From: Streptomyces sporangiiformans | Lineage (GTDB): Bacteria > Actinomycetota > Actinomycetes > Streptomycetales > Streptomycetaceae | Reading direction: 5' to 3' | Assembly (NCBI RefSeq): GCF_005768555.2 | Contig: NZ_VCHX02000158.1 | Span: 1-64,000 of the forward strand | DNA length: 64,000 nucleotides | Part shown: positions 41,591-50,118 of the stretch, in pieces | How the letters are laid out: each line of letters opens with the position of its first letter | Position numbering within the stretch: the first letter of the stretch is position 1 | The notes under the pieces: generated by a model | What the model was told of the DNA's origin: nothing | Seen by the model: only the letters and a program-made list of their open reading frames with translations | The model's database searches: none | Translations under genes and position numbers: made by a program

Positions 41591-43522
41591 CTATACGCGG
41601 CCGGTGTGCGGGATGTGAGCCGACAGGCGCTGCCGCGCGGCCTGGCGTTCCGTCAGCGAGTCGTGCTCTGCGCTGAGTTCGGCGGCGAACACACGCAGCA
41701 GGTCGTGCTGGGTGTAGCGCCCCGGGGTGTGTTCGGTGAGGAGATGGGCGTCGGCGAGTTCATCGAGGATCAGACGCACTCTGCGGGCAGGGTGGTCGGC
41801 CAGGGCTGCGGCGGCGTCCGTCGCGATGTCCGGGCCGGGGTGCACTGACAGCAGGCGGAACAGCCGGGCGCTGTCGGGCGGCAGACTCCGGTACGAGCAT
41901 GCGAAGGCGGTGCGGGCGTCTGCTGTGCTGTCTGTGCCGTCTGTGCCGTCTGTTCTGTCTGTGCCGGCGAAGGCGTCGAGGCTCCCCTCGGAGAGGCGCA
42001 GTTCAGCCGCGATGGCCGCGAGGGGGACCTCGGGGCGGCTGATGGCCCGGGCGGCCACGATGGCCAGAGCCAACGGCAGCCGACCGCAGCGCTCGACGAT
42101 CTCATCGGCCGCCGCGGGCTCGGCGGTCACACGCTCGTGGCCGATGCGCACGGCGAGCACGGCCCGGGCGTCCGCGGCGGACGGCAGGCCAAGGCGCAGC
42201 GGGTGGGCACCCGAGGCGATCAGGCTGGGCAGGCCGTTGCGACTGGTGACCAGCGTCAGGCAGCCGGGCGAGGCGGGCAGCAACGGCCGCACCTGCTCGG
42301 TTCCGGAGGCGTCGTCCAGCAGGATGAGAACCCGTCGGCCCGACAGCACACTGCGGTACAGACCGGCGAGGGCGTCCAGACCGTTCGGCAGATGACGGGA
42401 CACGCCCAGCCCGGTGAGCATCCCGCGCAGTGCCTCCGCGGGTTCCAGGGGCGCCCTGGAAGGGTCGAAGCCCCGTAGCTCGACGTGGAGTTGACCATCC
42501 GGAAACCGATCGGCGACCGCATGGGCGCCATGGATGGCGAGCGTGCTCTTTCCGATGCCCGCCATACCGCTGATGAGAACGCCGGCGGGCGCCCCGGCGT
42601 AGTCCGACGCCGCCTCGATGATCTCCAGCAGCCTGCCGAGCTCGGCCCGCCTGCCGCTGAAGTCCGCCCCGTCGGGCGGCAATTGGGCAGGGCGGACCAC
42701 GGGCTCCGGTGCTTCAGCCCGTGCCGTCCGCTGTTCATGGGCGGTGGCGGAGCCGGTCGGCCGGAGCTCCTGACGGAGCACCCGCATGTGTGCCTCGGAC
42801 AGTTCGACGCCGGGCGAGACGCCTAACTCCTCGGCGAGCAGCCGTCGTACGGCCTTGTACGCCGCCAGTGCGTCGGCCTGCAGCCCGGCGGCGGCGAGCG
42901 ACATGACGAGCCTGGAGTGCAGCGGCTCGTTCAGGGGGTCGAGTTCGACGGCGCGGCGCAGCCGTGGCAGGACCTGCTCCGTTCTGCCGCACAACAGCGC
43001 CGCGTCGGCCGCCATCACGGTCGTGTGCACGAGCTCGCGTTCCACGGCGGCGAACGCGGCGTGTTCTCGCACGGATACCGGGATTCCCATCGCCACCGGA
43101 CCCCGCCACCCGCTCAGTGCCTCGACGAAGTGCCGCAGCGCCACCTCGGGTCTTCCGGTGGCGGCTGCCCGCTTGCCGCGCTTGGTGAGATCCCGGAACC
43201 TCAGCAGGTCGAGCTCGTCCTCGCCCGCCTCCAGCAGATAACCACCGGCACGGCGCAGCAGCCGGCGTCCGGGCGCCCGAGGCGGCAGGCTGGGCTCGAG
43301 CAGCCGACGCAGTGAACCGGCGTAACGGCGCACCACGTTCAGCGCGCTGGCCGGCGGTCGTTCGGACCACAGCACGTCGACGATCTCGCTCATCGGCACG
43401 GGCCGGCCGGCCCGCACCAGGAGCAGTCCCAGCAGGGCACGCTGCTGGGGGAACCCGAGATCGAGCTCGCTGTCCCCCCGGCACACCCGAAGCGTGCCCA
43501 GTACCTCGAACCGCATCCTCAT
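41591..43522 (-). CDS. AfsR/SARP-family regulator lacking the TPR domain
   Basis: 643 residues; ATG at 43522 overlaps the stop of the upstream SARP gene. Order: OmpR-type winged helix (FEVLGTLRVCRGDSELDLGF to ~100), BTAD (~100-245), NB-ARC ATPase with Walker A GMAGIGKST and Walker B VLILLDD (~290-600). It ends shortly after the helical winged subdomain, without the TPR array of full AfsR. A minisatellite-like stretch codes the run TDRTDGTDGTDSTAD. It would activate pathway genes when NB-ARC is triggered; the target is unknown. Confidence 0.9.
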   Translation of the reverse strand: MRMRFEVLGTLRVCRGDSELDLGFPQQRALLGLLLVRAGRPVPMSEIVDVLWSERPPASALNVVRRYAGSLRRLLEPSLPPRAPGRRLLRRAGGYLLEAGEDELDLLRFRDLTKRGKRAAATGRPEVALRHFVEALSGWRGPVAMGIPVSVREHAAFAAVERELVHTTVMAADAALLCGRTEQVLPRLRRAVELDPLNEPLHSRLVMSLAAAGLQADALAAYKAVRRLLAEELGVSPGVELSEAHMRVLRQELRPTGSATAHEQRTARAEAPEPVVRPAQLPPDGADFSGRRAELGRLLEIIEAASDYAGAPAGVLISGMAGIGKSTLAIHGAHAVADRFPDGQLHVELRGFDPSRAPLEPAEALRGMLTGLGVSRHLPNGLDALAGLYRSVLSGRRVLILLDDASGTEQVRPLLPASPGCLTLVTSRNGLPSLIASGAHPLRLGLPSAADARAVLAVRIGHERVTAEPAAADEIVERCGRLPLALAIVAARAISRPEVPLAAIAAELRLSEGSLDAFAGTDRTDGTDGTDSTADARTAFACSYRSLPPDSARLFRLLSVHPGPDIATDAAAALADHPARRVRLILDELADAHLLTEHTPGRYTQHDLLRVFAAELSAEHDSLTERQAARQRLSAHIPHTGRV

Positions 43523-46383
43523 GCGAGACCGCGCCCGTTGCTCCGCCCCCGCAGCCGGGCTCGGACCCGGTCCACGTCCGGGTGGCCGAGCGAGGTGAGG
43601 AGAGTGAGCGCCTGCCGCCAGGCAGCGTGCGCGTTGTCGTGGTCGCCCAAGGTGAGATGGGTGTCCCCCAGATCGACGAGGGTGGACGCTTCCATGTACG
43701 GCACGCCCAACTCCTGGCAGAGAGCGAGCCCGTTGCGGTAGCCGAGCAGGGCTTGCGGGTGGCGGCCCAGGTGCTGCTGGGCGTAGGCGATGCTGTGCCA
43801 GGTGGCCGCCTGGCCGTAGCGGTCGCCCAGATCCCGCAGCATGGCCAGGGCCTCGGAGCAGTGGCTCAGGGACTGCCGGTACTGCCCGAGCAGTGCGTGG
43901 TACCAGCCGACGGCGTTGAGGACACTGGCCTGCGCGGCCCGGTGATCGCCGTCCCGGAACAGCTCCAGGGCCTGTTGGTTGTGCCGGAGGGCGCCGGGGA
44001 GGTCGCCTTGTTGGTCGCATTCCCAACCGAGGCTGCGGTGGGTGTTGGCCCGTCCGATGTCGTCGCCCAACTCGGTGAAGAGTTCCAGGGCACGGCCCAG
44101 GCGGGGGCGGGACTGGTCGTACAGGCCCAGCCGGCCCTCTGCGCGGCCCAGCCCGCGCAGGCCGCGGGCCTCCCAGGCGGGATCGGCCAGCCGCAGTGCC
44201 GACTCGAGCGCGGTGCGGTGGGCGGCCGCATAGTCGTGCCAGTGGCCCCGCCGGTCGAAGAACGGCTCAAGGGACCAGGTGAGCAGGCACGCGAGCCGGT
44301 CGCGACCGGAGTGTGCGGCCGCGTCGATCAGGGTGAGCAGCGCCGGGTACTCGGCGGTCAGCCAGGTCAGCGCCTGCTGGTCGTCGGCGAGCGGTTCGGC
44401 GGCTACTCCCGCCGGGAGCTGCTCCGGTGGCAGGGAATCCGCGTGCGGCGTGAGGAGCAGGTCGGCGGCGTGGGCGGTGTGCAGGTAGTACGCGTACAGC
44501 CGGTCCGTTGCCGCCTCGCGCTCGGCCTCGGGGTGCTGGGCGTGTACGAGTTCGGCGGCGTGAGCGCGCAACAGGTCGTGGAAGGCGTACCGACCGGGGG
44601 AGTGCTCGCCGATCAGGTGGACCTCGGCGAGTTCGCTCAGGAGCTGCCGGGCCTCCCGCACCGGGAGCCCCGCGAGCGCGGCCGCAGCCGGTACGGAGAA
44701 GTCCGGGCCCGGGTGCAGGGCGAGCAGCCGGAAGAGGCGGGCCACCCCGGTCGAGAGGGCGCCGGAGGACCAGGAGAAGACCGCGCTGACGTTCGCGGAC
44801 GCGTCGGTCCGGCTGAAGGCGTCGAGGCTTCCGTGCGTCGCTCGCAGTTCGGCCGCGATGGCGGACAGCGGGAAGTGGGGATGGGCGGCGGCACGGGCCG
44901 CGACACAGGCCAGGGCGAGTGGCAGCCCGGCGCACAGGGCGGTGATCTCGGCCACCGCCCCGGACTCGCCCTCCAGCCGCTGGGCGCCCAGCCGGCGGGC
45001 GAGGAACACCCGGGCCTGCTCGGCGTCGAGCGGGCGCAGGGTCAGCGCATGCGCTCCATGCGCGCACACCAGCCCCGACAGCTGATTGCGGCTGGTGACG
45101 ATGGTCAGGCAGCCGGGCGTGCCGGGCAGCAGCGGTCGTACCTGATCGGTGTCGCGCGCGTTGTCCAGCAGGACCAGGAATCGTCTGCGGGCCAACAGGC
45201 TGCGGTAGAGCGCCGCTTGGGCGTCCACGCCGTGCGGGACGCGTTCGGGCGGCACTCCCAGGGCGTCCAGGAACAGGCGCACGGCTTCGCCCGCGCTCAT
45301 GACCGCTCCGGACGGGTCGTAGCCCCGGAGATTGACGTAGAGCTGTCCGTCGGGGAAGCGTTCGGCGACCCGATGGGCCCAGTGCACGGCGAGAGTGGTT
45401 TTGCCGATGCCCGCCATGCCGGCGATGGCGCTGATGACCACCGTCTCGGCGGGCCGCCCGTCATGGCCCGTGAGCAACGCCAGTGCAGCGTCCAGCTCGG
45501 TCCGGCGACCGGTGAACGTCGGTAGGTCGTGCGGCAGTTGGGCAGGCGGCGGCGTTGCGGACGCTGTCGGCGGGGTGGGGGTGTCGGAGGCGGTTCCGGC
45601 AGAGCCTGCCCCGGTCGCGGGCGCATCCTCCAGCACCGCATCATGCGCTTCGCGCAGTTCCGCGCCCGGGTCCATGCCCAGCTCCTCGGCGAGCCGGGAG
45701 CACGCCGCTTGATACGTGCTCAGGGCCTCGGGCCGGCGCCCGGTGGCCGCCAGGACGCGGATCAGCCTGGCCAGCAGCGGTTCGTCCAGCGGGTTGCGGG
45801 CGGTGGCTTCCCTGAGTTCGGGCAGTACGGCGCCCGGGACGCCGGCGCGGAGCGCTGCGTCGGCGGCCTCCTGCACGGCCGCGAGATGTTCGCGGTCGAC
45901 CGAGGCGAAGCCCGCGCGCTCGCGAATCTCCGGGGGAAGCCCGGAGGCAACCGTTCCCTTCCACAAGGACAGCGCCTGGGTGAGGAGTTCCACAGCCCGC
46001 GCAGGTGACTCGTCCGCGGCCCGCCTGGCCTCGTGACGGAGCCGGCGGAAACGAAGGAGGTCCAGGGAATCGCTGTCGGCCGCCCATCGGTAACCGCCCG
46101 CATCCCGGATCAACCAGCGGCCGGCGGCCCGGGCGGGCAGCCCGGGCTCGACAAGGCGGCGCAGTGACCCGACATGACGGCGAATGACGTTGACGGCGCT
46201 GTGGGGAGGGCGCGGTCCCCAGAGCACGTTGACGATCTCGCTCACGGAGACCGGCTGCCCCGCCCGCACCAACAGCAGTGCCAGCAGGGCCCGTTCCTGT
46301 GGGCTCCCGAGAGCCAGATCCGCCCCTGCCCGCTGTGCCCGGATCGGCCCGAGGACCGCGAACGTCAACGGCTCCAGCGGCAC
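43519..46383 (-). CDS. AfsR/SARP-family regulator with TPR domain
   Basis: 954 residues, full AfsR-type. Winged helix (FAVLGPIRAQRAGADLALGS), BTAD (~100-245), NB-ARC with Walker A GMAGIGKTT and Walker B FLVLLDNARDTDQ (~300-600) and a C-terminal TPR superhelix (~690-940; repeats such as RANTHRSLGWECDQQGDLPG). Its gene overlaps that of a second, shorter SARP, so the two are co-translated. Such pairs usually sit beside antibiotic genes; none is evident in this window. Confidence 0.92.
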   Translation of the reverse strand: MPLEPLTFAVLGPIRAQRAGADLALGSPQERALLALLLVRAGQPVSVSEIVNVLWGPRPPHSAVNVIRRHVGSLRRLVEPGLPARAAGRWLIRDAGGYRWAADSDSLDLLRFRRLRHEARRAADESPARAVELLTQALSLWKGTVASGLPPEIRERAGFASVDREHLAAVQEAADAALRAGVPGAVLPELREATARNPLDEPLLARLIRVLAATGRRPEALSTYQAACSRLAEELGMDPGAELREAHDAVLEDAPATGAGSAGTASDTPTPPTASATPPPAQLPHDLPTFTGRRTELDAALALLTGHDGRPAETVVISAIAGMAGIGKTTLAVHWAHRVAERFPDGQLYVNLRGYDPSGAVMSAGEAVRLFLDALGVPPERVPHGVDAQAALYRSLLARRRFLVLLDNARDTDQVRPLLPGTPGCLTIVTSRNQLSGLVCAHGAHALTLRPLDAEQARVFLARRLGAQRLEGESGAVAEITALCAGLPLALACVAARAAAHPHFPLSAIAAELRATHGSLDAFSRTDASANVSAVFSWSSGALSTGVARLFRLLALHPGPDFSVPAAAALAGLPVREARQLLSELAEVHLIGEHSPGRYAFHDLLRAHAAELVHAQHPEAEREAATDRLYAYYLHTAHAADLLLTPHADSLPPEQLPAGVAAEPLADDQQALTWLTAEYPALLTLIDAAAHSGRDRLACLLTWSLEPFFDRRGHWHDYAAAHRTALESALRLADPAWEARGLRGLGRAEGRLGLYDQSRPRLGRALELFTELGDDIGRANTHRSLGWECDQQGDLPGALRHNQQALELFRDGDHRAAQASVLNAVGWYHALLGQYRQSLSHCSEALAMLRDLGDRYGQAATWHSIAYAQQHLGRHPQALLGYRNGLALCQELGVPYMEASTLVDLGDTHLTLGDHDNAHAAWRQALTLLTSLGHPDVDRVRARLRGRSNGRGLA

Positions 46384-46452
46384 TTCGTCTCCCTCAGAAC
46401 TTCACAACTATCACCATTATCTTACGTGTCCCGGCTGTCGACGTTCGAAGGT

Positions 46453-46839
46453 TCAGTAGACGAGAGCGGTCAGGGGGAGGGCGGCGCCGAGGACGGTGAG
46501 GCAGTTCAGGCCTCCGGCGTGGTGGACGACGACGGAATCGAGCCGGGAGCCGGCCGTGCCGCCGACGAAGAACGCGGCGATCGAGGCCCGCGGCAGCGGC
46601 CCGGTCGGGGAACTGCGCTCCCCCTCCGGCATGGGCCGGACGTAGTCCCTGTACAGGAAGCCCTTCGGGGTCACGAAGTCGGTGGCCGGGTCGACCAGTT
46701 GGTCGACGGGCTGCCCGGTGCCCGCATTGCTCGGGCTGCGGTAGCCGGTCTGGCACCACACCCGGTACTGCCGGCGGATGGCGGGGTTGTCGTCCACCAA
46801 CTGGCTGTTGGTGCGCCTGGCTCCCGCTGTGGGGCAATG
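46453..46839 (-). other. Unassigned open stretch downstream of the lactonase fragment
   Basis: The minus-strand frame of the lactonase fragment stays open through here to a stop at 46453. It encodes, for example, QYRVWCQTGYRSPSNAG and VTPKGFLYRDYVRPMPEG. I do not recognise it. It may be the tail of another truncated gene fused by rearrangement, or noise. Confidence 0.3.
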
Positions 46840-47106
46840 GGCGGCGCGCCAGACGATGGAGGTGGGGGAACCGGGCTCGGCGAGGATGCCGAGGGGGCGT
46901 AGCTGACGGCCGTCGGCCTCGATGTCGTAGCCGTCGATGGTGTCGGTGACCTCGTTGGCGGCGAACAGCCGCGGTCCTGACGGCTCCAGCCCGAAGAAGC
47001 GCGGTCGGATGCCCTGGGTGGAAACCCAGCCGACGGGCTTGAGGCCGCCGTGACGCTCGATGGTGAAGACGCCGATGGTGTCGGGGTCGGGTCCGCCAGG
47101 AGTGGA
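46840..47106 (-). pseudogene. C-terminal fragment of a lactonase (7-bladed propeller)
   Basis: About 89 residues from DTIGVFTIERHGGLKPVGWV through RPRFFGLEPSGPRLFAANEV to EPGSPTSIVWR. This is the last two blades of a 6-phosphogluconolactonase/carboxymuconate-cyclase-like lactonase, ending where those proteins naturally end. The upstream ~270 residues are missing: at ~47106 the sequence passes directly into RraA on the opposite strand. No start or binding site is present. Confidence 0.65.
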
Positions 47107-47595
47107 GCCGACCTGTACGATGAGCACGGAGACGATCTCCAGTCGTGCACCACCCAATTCCGCCTCTTCGGCGCCCGGACGTCGTTCGAGGGTGCCGTCA
47201 CGACCGTGCGATGCCACGACGACAACGTGATCCTCAAGGCCACCCTCGGCGATCCTGGGGCAGGGCGGGTCCTCGTCGTCGACGGTGGTGGCTCGCCGAC
47301 CACCGCCCTGATGGGCGATCTCATTGCGGGCATGGCCGCGTCCAACGGCTGGGAGGGCGTCATCATCCACGGCGCTGTCCGTGACGTCGAGGCGCTGTCC
47401 AAGATCAACATTGGCATCAAGGCCCTCAGCTCGAACCCCCGCAAGAGCCGCAAGGACGGTGCCGGGGAGAAGGATGTGGAAGTCTCGTTCGGCGAGGTGA
47501 CCTTCACGCCCGGCTGCCACCTCTACAGCGACGCCGACGGCATCCTCGTCACGCGTGAGACCGGCAGTGCGGCGACCGTCCAGCGGAGTCTGTGA
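47050..47595 (+). CDS. RraA-family protein (5' end altered)
   Basis: The RraA fold is complete from ADLYDEHGDDLQSCTTQFRL to DADGILVTRE, with the signature GRVLVVDGGGSPTTALMGDL and HGAVRDVEALSKINIGIKAL. Family members begin only a few residues before ADLYDEHG, but here no start lies there. The nearest in-frame start is GTG at 47050, which adds ~17 residues read from the antisense lactonase fragment. It may be expressed from that GTG (GAGG at 47043-47046) or be silent. RraA-like proteins bind RNase E or act as aldolases. The fragment junction is near 47107. Confidence 0.6.
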   Translation: MTLDGEDADGVGVGSARSGADLYDEHGDDLQSCTTQFRLFGARTSFEGAVTTVRCHDDNVILKATLGDPGAGRVLVVDGGGSPTTALMGDLIAGMAASNGWEGVIIHGAVRDVEALSKINIGIKALSSNPRKSRKDGAGEKDVEVSFGEVTFTPGCHLYSDADGILVTRETGSAATVQRSL

Positions 47596-47748
47596 CAGCC
47601 GCATCATTTCTCCCCAGGGGCTCCCAGAGGCTGTTGCGGCTCCATTTTCAGGAGGTGCGAGAGTAACGGATCTTCGCTCTGGTGCTGCCGGCGGTGGCGG
47701 CCTTCATGCTGATCGACGCCGTGCTGTGACAGCCGCCGCGGCAGGCTC

Positions 47749-48036
47749 TCACGCCAGCGACAGGAACAGTTTCTCCAGCCGGGCGCGCATCGCGTCCGTG
47801 TCCTCACCGTTCTTCCGCCCAGAGTCCATGTCCGCCAGGCACTGCTGCAAGCCGGTCGCGATGATCGCGAAACCGGCCCGGTCGAGCGCGCGGGAGGCCG
47901 CGGCGAGCTGCGTGACGACGTCCTCGCAGTCCCGTCCCTCTTCGATCATCCGGATCACGCCGGAGATCTGACCCTGCGCGCGGCGTAGCCGGTTCAGCAC
48001 GGCCTTCAGGTCTGCGCCCTCAAGTTCCAGTTCCAC
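47749..48036 (-). CDS. CsoR-family repressor of the persulfide-sensing (CstR-like) type
   Basis: 95 residues from GTG at 48036, five bases after GAGGAG; a GTG two codons earlier touches the site. A DUF156 four-helix protein: NRLRRAQGQISGVIRMIEEG, C37 in RDCEDV, C66 in GLQQC. In copper-sensing CsoR a His lies four residues before the second Cys; here that position is Gly (G62), as expected for CstR-like persulfide sensors, where the two Cys form a di- or trisulfide bridge. The promoter contains ATACCCCTAGGGGTAC, and the same palindrome precedes the sulfur-oxidation operons downstream. So it probably represses itself and them. Confidence 0.88.
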   Translation of the reverse strand: MELELEGADLKAVLNRLRRAQGQISGVIRMIEEGRDCEDVVTQLAAASRALDRAGFAIIATGLQQCLADMDSGRKNGEDTDAMRARLEKLFLSLA

Positions 48037-48052
48037 GATCACTCCTCGAAAA

Positions 48053-48068
48053 ATACCCCTAGGGGTAC
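48053..48068. promoter_or_regulatory. CstR-like operator, copy 1 (repressor promoter)
   Basis: ATACCC-CTAG-GGGTAC lies 10 bases upstream of the repressor gene's first possible start. Same ATACCC-N4-GGGTAT architecture as copies 2-5, so it indicates autoregulation. Confidence 0.8.
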
Positions 48069-48177
48069 TATGCGTCCCTGTTCGGGGCGGCGTCGACCAT
48101 TAAGGATCACATCTGTCATGACCAACACCCGACTTCCGTCACCCTTGGCGCCGGCCGGGCCTGCACCGGTTGCATGA

Positions 48178-48249
48178 GCTCACGTCATCCGGGGTCGCAC
48201 GCCCGCCGAGTACGCCTCCAGTCACCTGCCCGGCGCTTTGAACATCCCC
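48178..48249 (+). pseudogene. Rhodanese remnant
   Basis: A short in-frame stretch reads VIRGRTPAEYASSHLPGALN followed by IP, which matches the N-terminal part of single-domain rhodaneses (VIDVRTPAEY...). The frame has a stop just upstream and the homology ends at ~48249 without an active-site Cys. It looks like a scrap of a sulfurtransferase gene beside the repressor. Confidence 0.4.
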
Positions 48250-48318
48250 CCGCCGATGAGCTGCTCCAGGGCCTGCGGCGGCAGCGAGCCCGGTTGCCAG
48301 TGCACGGCCTCCCCTCTC

Positions 48319-48334
48319 ATACCCAGTGGGGTAT
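48319..48334. promoter_or_regulatory. CstR-like operator, copy 2 (orphan)
   Basis: ATACCC-AGTG-GGGTAT, a perfect palindrome. It stands among gene fragments with no intact gene directly downstream on either strand, so it may be a relic of a deleted sulfur operon, or drive the truncated DsrE2 gene. Confidence 0.7.
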
Positions 48335-48361
48335 ATTTGCTCAACCGGTGCCGTTCCGGTT

Positions 48362-48708
48362 TTGTTCCAGGCAGACGGGTGGCAGCGGGAACCAGCGCAT
48401 CCGCTCGAAGTCGGCCGGCAGTGGCGGACGGCCGTAGAGGTGACACGTCCCGTCGACGGCGAAGCACACGCCGGTCAGCCGCAGCGGCGGATCGGAGACA
48501 CCGGCGTGGTGGTGCCACTGCCCGGTGTGCGGGTCAGGGCGTGTGAGGTGGCCGCGTCGATGGCAAGCAGGCGATGGCCGTACGGTCCGGCGCACGAGCA
48601 GCCGCCACGGGCCTGGACGCCGAACGGGTCGTTGAGCAGGGCGACGACATAGTTGTGGTGCAGGTAGGAGTGATCGCCGTGACGGATGCGGAAAGAGATG
48701 ATGGACAG
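48362..48708 (-). pseudogene. Class-V aminotransferase (cysteine desulfurase-like) fragment
   Basis: Minus-strand bases 48708-48556 encode SIISFRIRHGDHSYLHHNYV and then LLNDPFGVQARGGCSCAGPY and GHRLLAID. This is a characteristic block of large PLP-dependent aminotransferase class-V proteins, with Cys in GGCSCAGPYGHR. A second frame (about 48535-48362) continues with DPHTGQWHHHAGVSDPPLRL, their C-terminal region. The N-terminal two thirds and an internal stretch are missing and the two parts are out of frame. Antisense and adjacent to the truncated DsrE2. Confidence 0.6.
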
Positions 48709-48717
48709 CCGCCGGGC

Positions 48718-49023
48718 ATGGTCATCAAGCTGGCCACGGTCGGCAACCCCGGTCTGCACCTGCCGACTCTGCTGGGCGGCATGCCCGGCGTTCCGGACCT
48801 GGTCACCCGGTACATGAAACGCAAAATGGAGAAGCTCGACATCCCGCCGATCCCCGAGTTCATCGAGATGATCTCCGACACCGGCGCCGGAATCTACGCC
48901 TGCAAGGCCTCGGTCGACCCGTTCGAGCTGGACAAGGACGACCTCGTCGACCAGGTCCAGGGCATCATCACGGTTGGCGAGTTCTACGAGCACGCGGCCG
49001 GCGGCCAGATCGTCTACACCTGA
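48718..49023 (+). pseudogene. DsrE2-family protein, C-terminal part only
   Basis: From ATG at 48718 about 101 residues: VIKLATVGNPGLHLPTLLGG, DIPPIPEFIEMISDTGAGIY, ACKASVDPFELDKDDLVDQV and a normal end GGQIVYT. This is the C-terminal half of the DsrE/DsrF/DrsH-like sulfur-carrier family, with the conserved Cys in IYACK. The first ~65 residues are absent, replaced by the antisense aminotransferase fragment, and no ribosome binding site precedes 48718. An upstream in-frame start at 48574 reads only antisense material. Probably inactive. Confidence 0.6.
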
Positions 49024-49031
49024 GATGACCG

Positions 49032-49059
49032 GCACCGTACCTGGCCTGCCGGACGGTGC
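49032..49059. terminator. Hairpin between convergent DsrE2 fragment and permease gene
   Basis: GCACCGT (49032-49038) pairs with ACGGTGC (49053-49059) over a 14-base loop. Position between convergent reading frames supports a terminator; the long loop makes it weak. Confidence 0.4.
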
Positions 49060-49143
49060 TCTCGTCGGCGTCCCGTTGTCCTGGCTTGACCCGGACCGGT
49101 GTCGAAGTTCAGAAGAAGTGGGAGCTCTTCCGTGATTACGTCG

Positions 49144-50118
49144 CTACGTGTCGCGCAGTGACGCGGTGGTGCCATTGCTCCGCACGGTCTCAGCAGGGAT
49201 GGGGTGCGAGACAGTCCGCCCGCTTGCGTCGTCCGACGGCGCCGAGGCGTTGCCTGCCCGTTCCGGCGTTCGTCCGTCGGAGCCACACAACATGTAGCAG
49301 CTGAACACGACCCCCGCCGCCGCGGCCACGGAGGCCCACGTCCAGGGGCTCGTCAGCAGGGTGTGACGCAGGTCGGAGCTGATCTGCCGGCCGAGGACTG
49401 ACACGCCCATGACGGCGACGAACCAGCCGAAGGACTTGCGCAGGGCGTCCTGCGGGATGCGTCCGGCGAGGCGGCCGCCGATCAGGCTGCCGACGACGGC
49501 GGTTGCCGTGACGAGGGCCGCGAACCCCCAGTCGATGTGCACGCTGGCCAGGTAACCGGCCAGGCCCGCGAAGGACTTCATGGAGATGACCAGCAGCGAG
49601 GTGCCGACGGCCACGGTCATCGGCAGTCCGCCCAGCAGGGCCAGCGCGGGTACGACCAGGAAGCCTCCGCCCGCGCCGACCAGTCCGGTGATCAGGCCCA
49701 CGACGATGCCTTCCAACAGTACGTGGAACACGGGCAGTTCGTGGTGGACCTTCTTCGGCTGCTGCTTGCGTCCCCGGATCATGGCGACGGCGGTGGCGAT
49801 CATCATGAGGGCGAACGCGAGCAGCAGGACGCTGCCGGGGACGAACTCGGCCAGCCGACCGCCCGCGTAGGCGCCGGTCATGCCGGCCAGACCGAACAAC
49901 AGACCCGTACGCCAGCGGACGCGTCCGGCACGGGCGTGCGAGACGACCCCGGCGGCACTGGTGACGCCGACGACGAACAGCGAGGTGGCAATGGCCTCCT
50001 TGGTCTCCATTCCGCCCAGGTAGATCAGGATGGGCACGGTCAGGATGGACCCGCCGCCGCCCAGGACGCCGAGGCCGGCCCCGATGAGCAGTGACGCGGC
50101 GATGATGACGGCGATCAC
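49144..50118 (-). CDS. TauE/SafE-family sulfite/sulfur anion permease
   Basis: 324 residues from GTG at 50118, overlapping the rhodanese stop (GTGA). Eight or nine hydrophobic helices with the TauE/SafE repeats IAASLLIGAGLGVLGGGGSI and GLITGLVGAGGGFLVVPALA, plus a polar C-terminal tail. The family exports sulfite, thiosulfate or sulfoacetate. As the last gene after persulfide dioxygenase and rhodanese it most likely removes sulfite or thiosulfate made by them. Confidence 0.9.
   Translation of the reverse strand: MIAVIIAASLLIGAGLGVLGGGGSILTVPILIYLGGMETKEAIATSLFVVGVTSAAGVVSHARAGRVRWRTGLLFGLAGMTGAYAGGRLAEFVPGSVLLLAFALMMIATAVAMIRGRKQQPKKVHHELPVFHVLLEGIVVGLITGLVGAGGGFLVVPALALLGGLPMTVAVGTSLLVISMKSFAGLAGYLASVHIDWGFAALVTATAVVGSLIGGRLAGRIPQDALRKSFGWFVAVMGVSVLGRQISSDLRHTLLTSPWTWASVAAAAGVVFSCYMLCGSDGRTPERAGNASAPSDDASGRTVSHPIPAETVRSNGTTASLRDT

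Noticed and set aside
46453..47607. A single 384-residue minus-strand protein
   Set aside because: Only residues ~168-256 resemble a lactonase. The first part is antisense of RraA and the last part is unassigned, so it is not one gene.
47749..48036. Copper-sensing CsoR identity for the repressor
   Set aside because: The metal-binding His four residues before the second Cys is Gly, and the neighbours are sulfur-oxidation genes, not a copper ATPase or chaperone.
48574..48717. N-terminal extension of the DsrE2 frame
   Set aside because: This stretch is the antisense of the aminotransferase fragment, so it cannot be the genuine DsrE2 N terminus.
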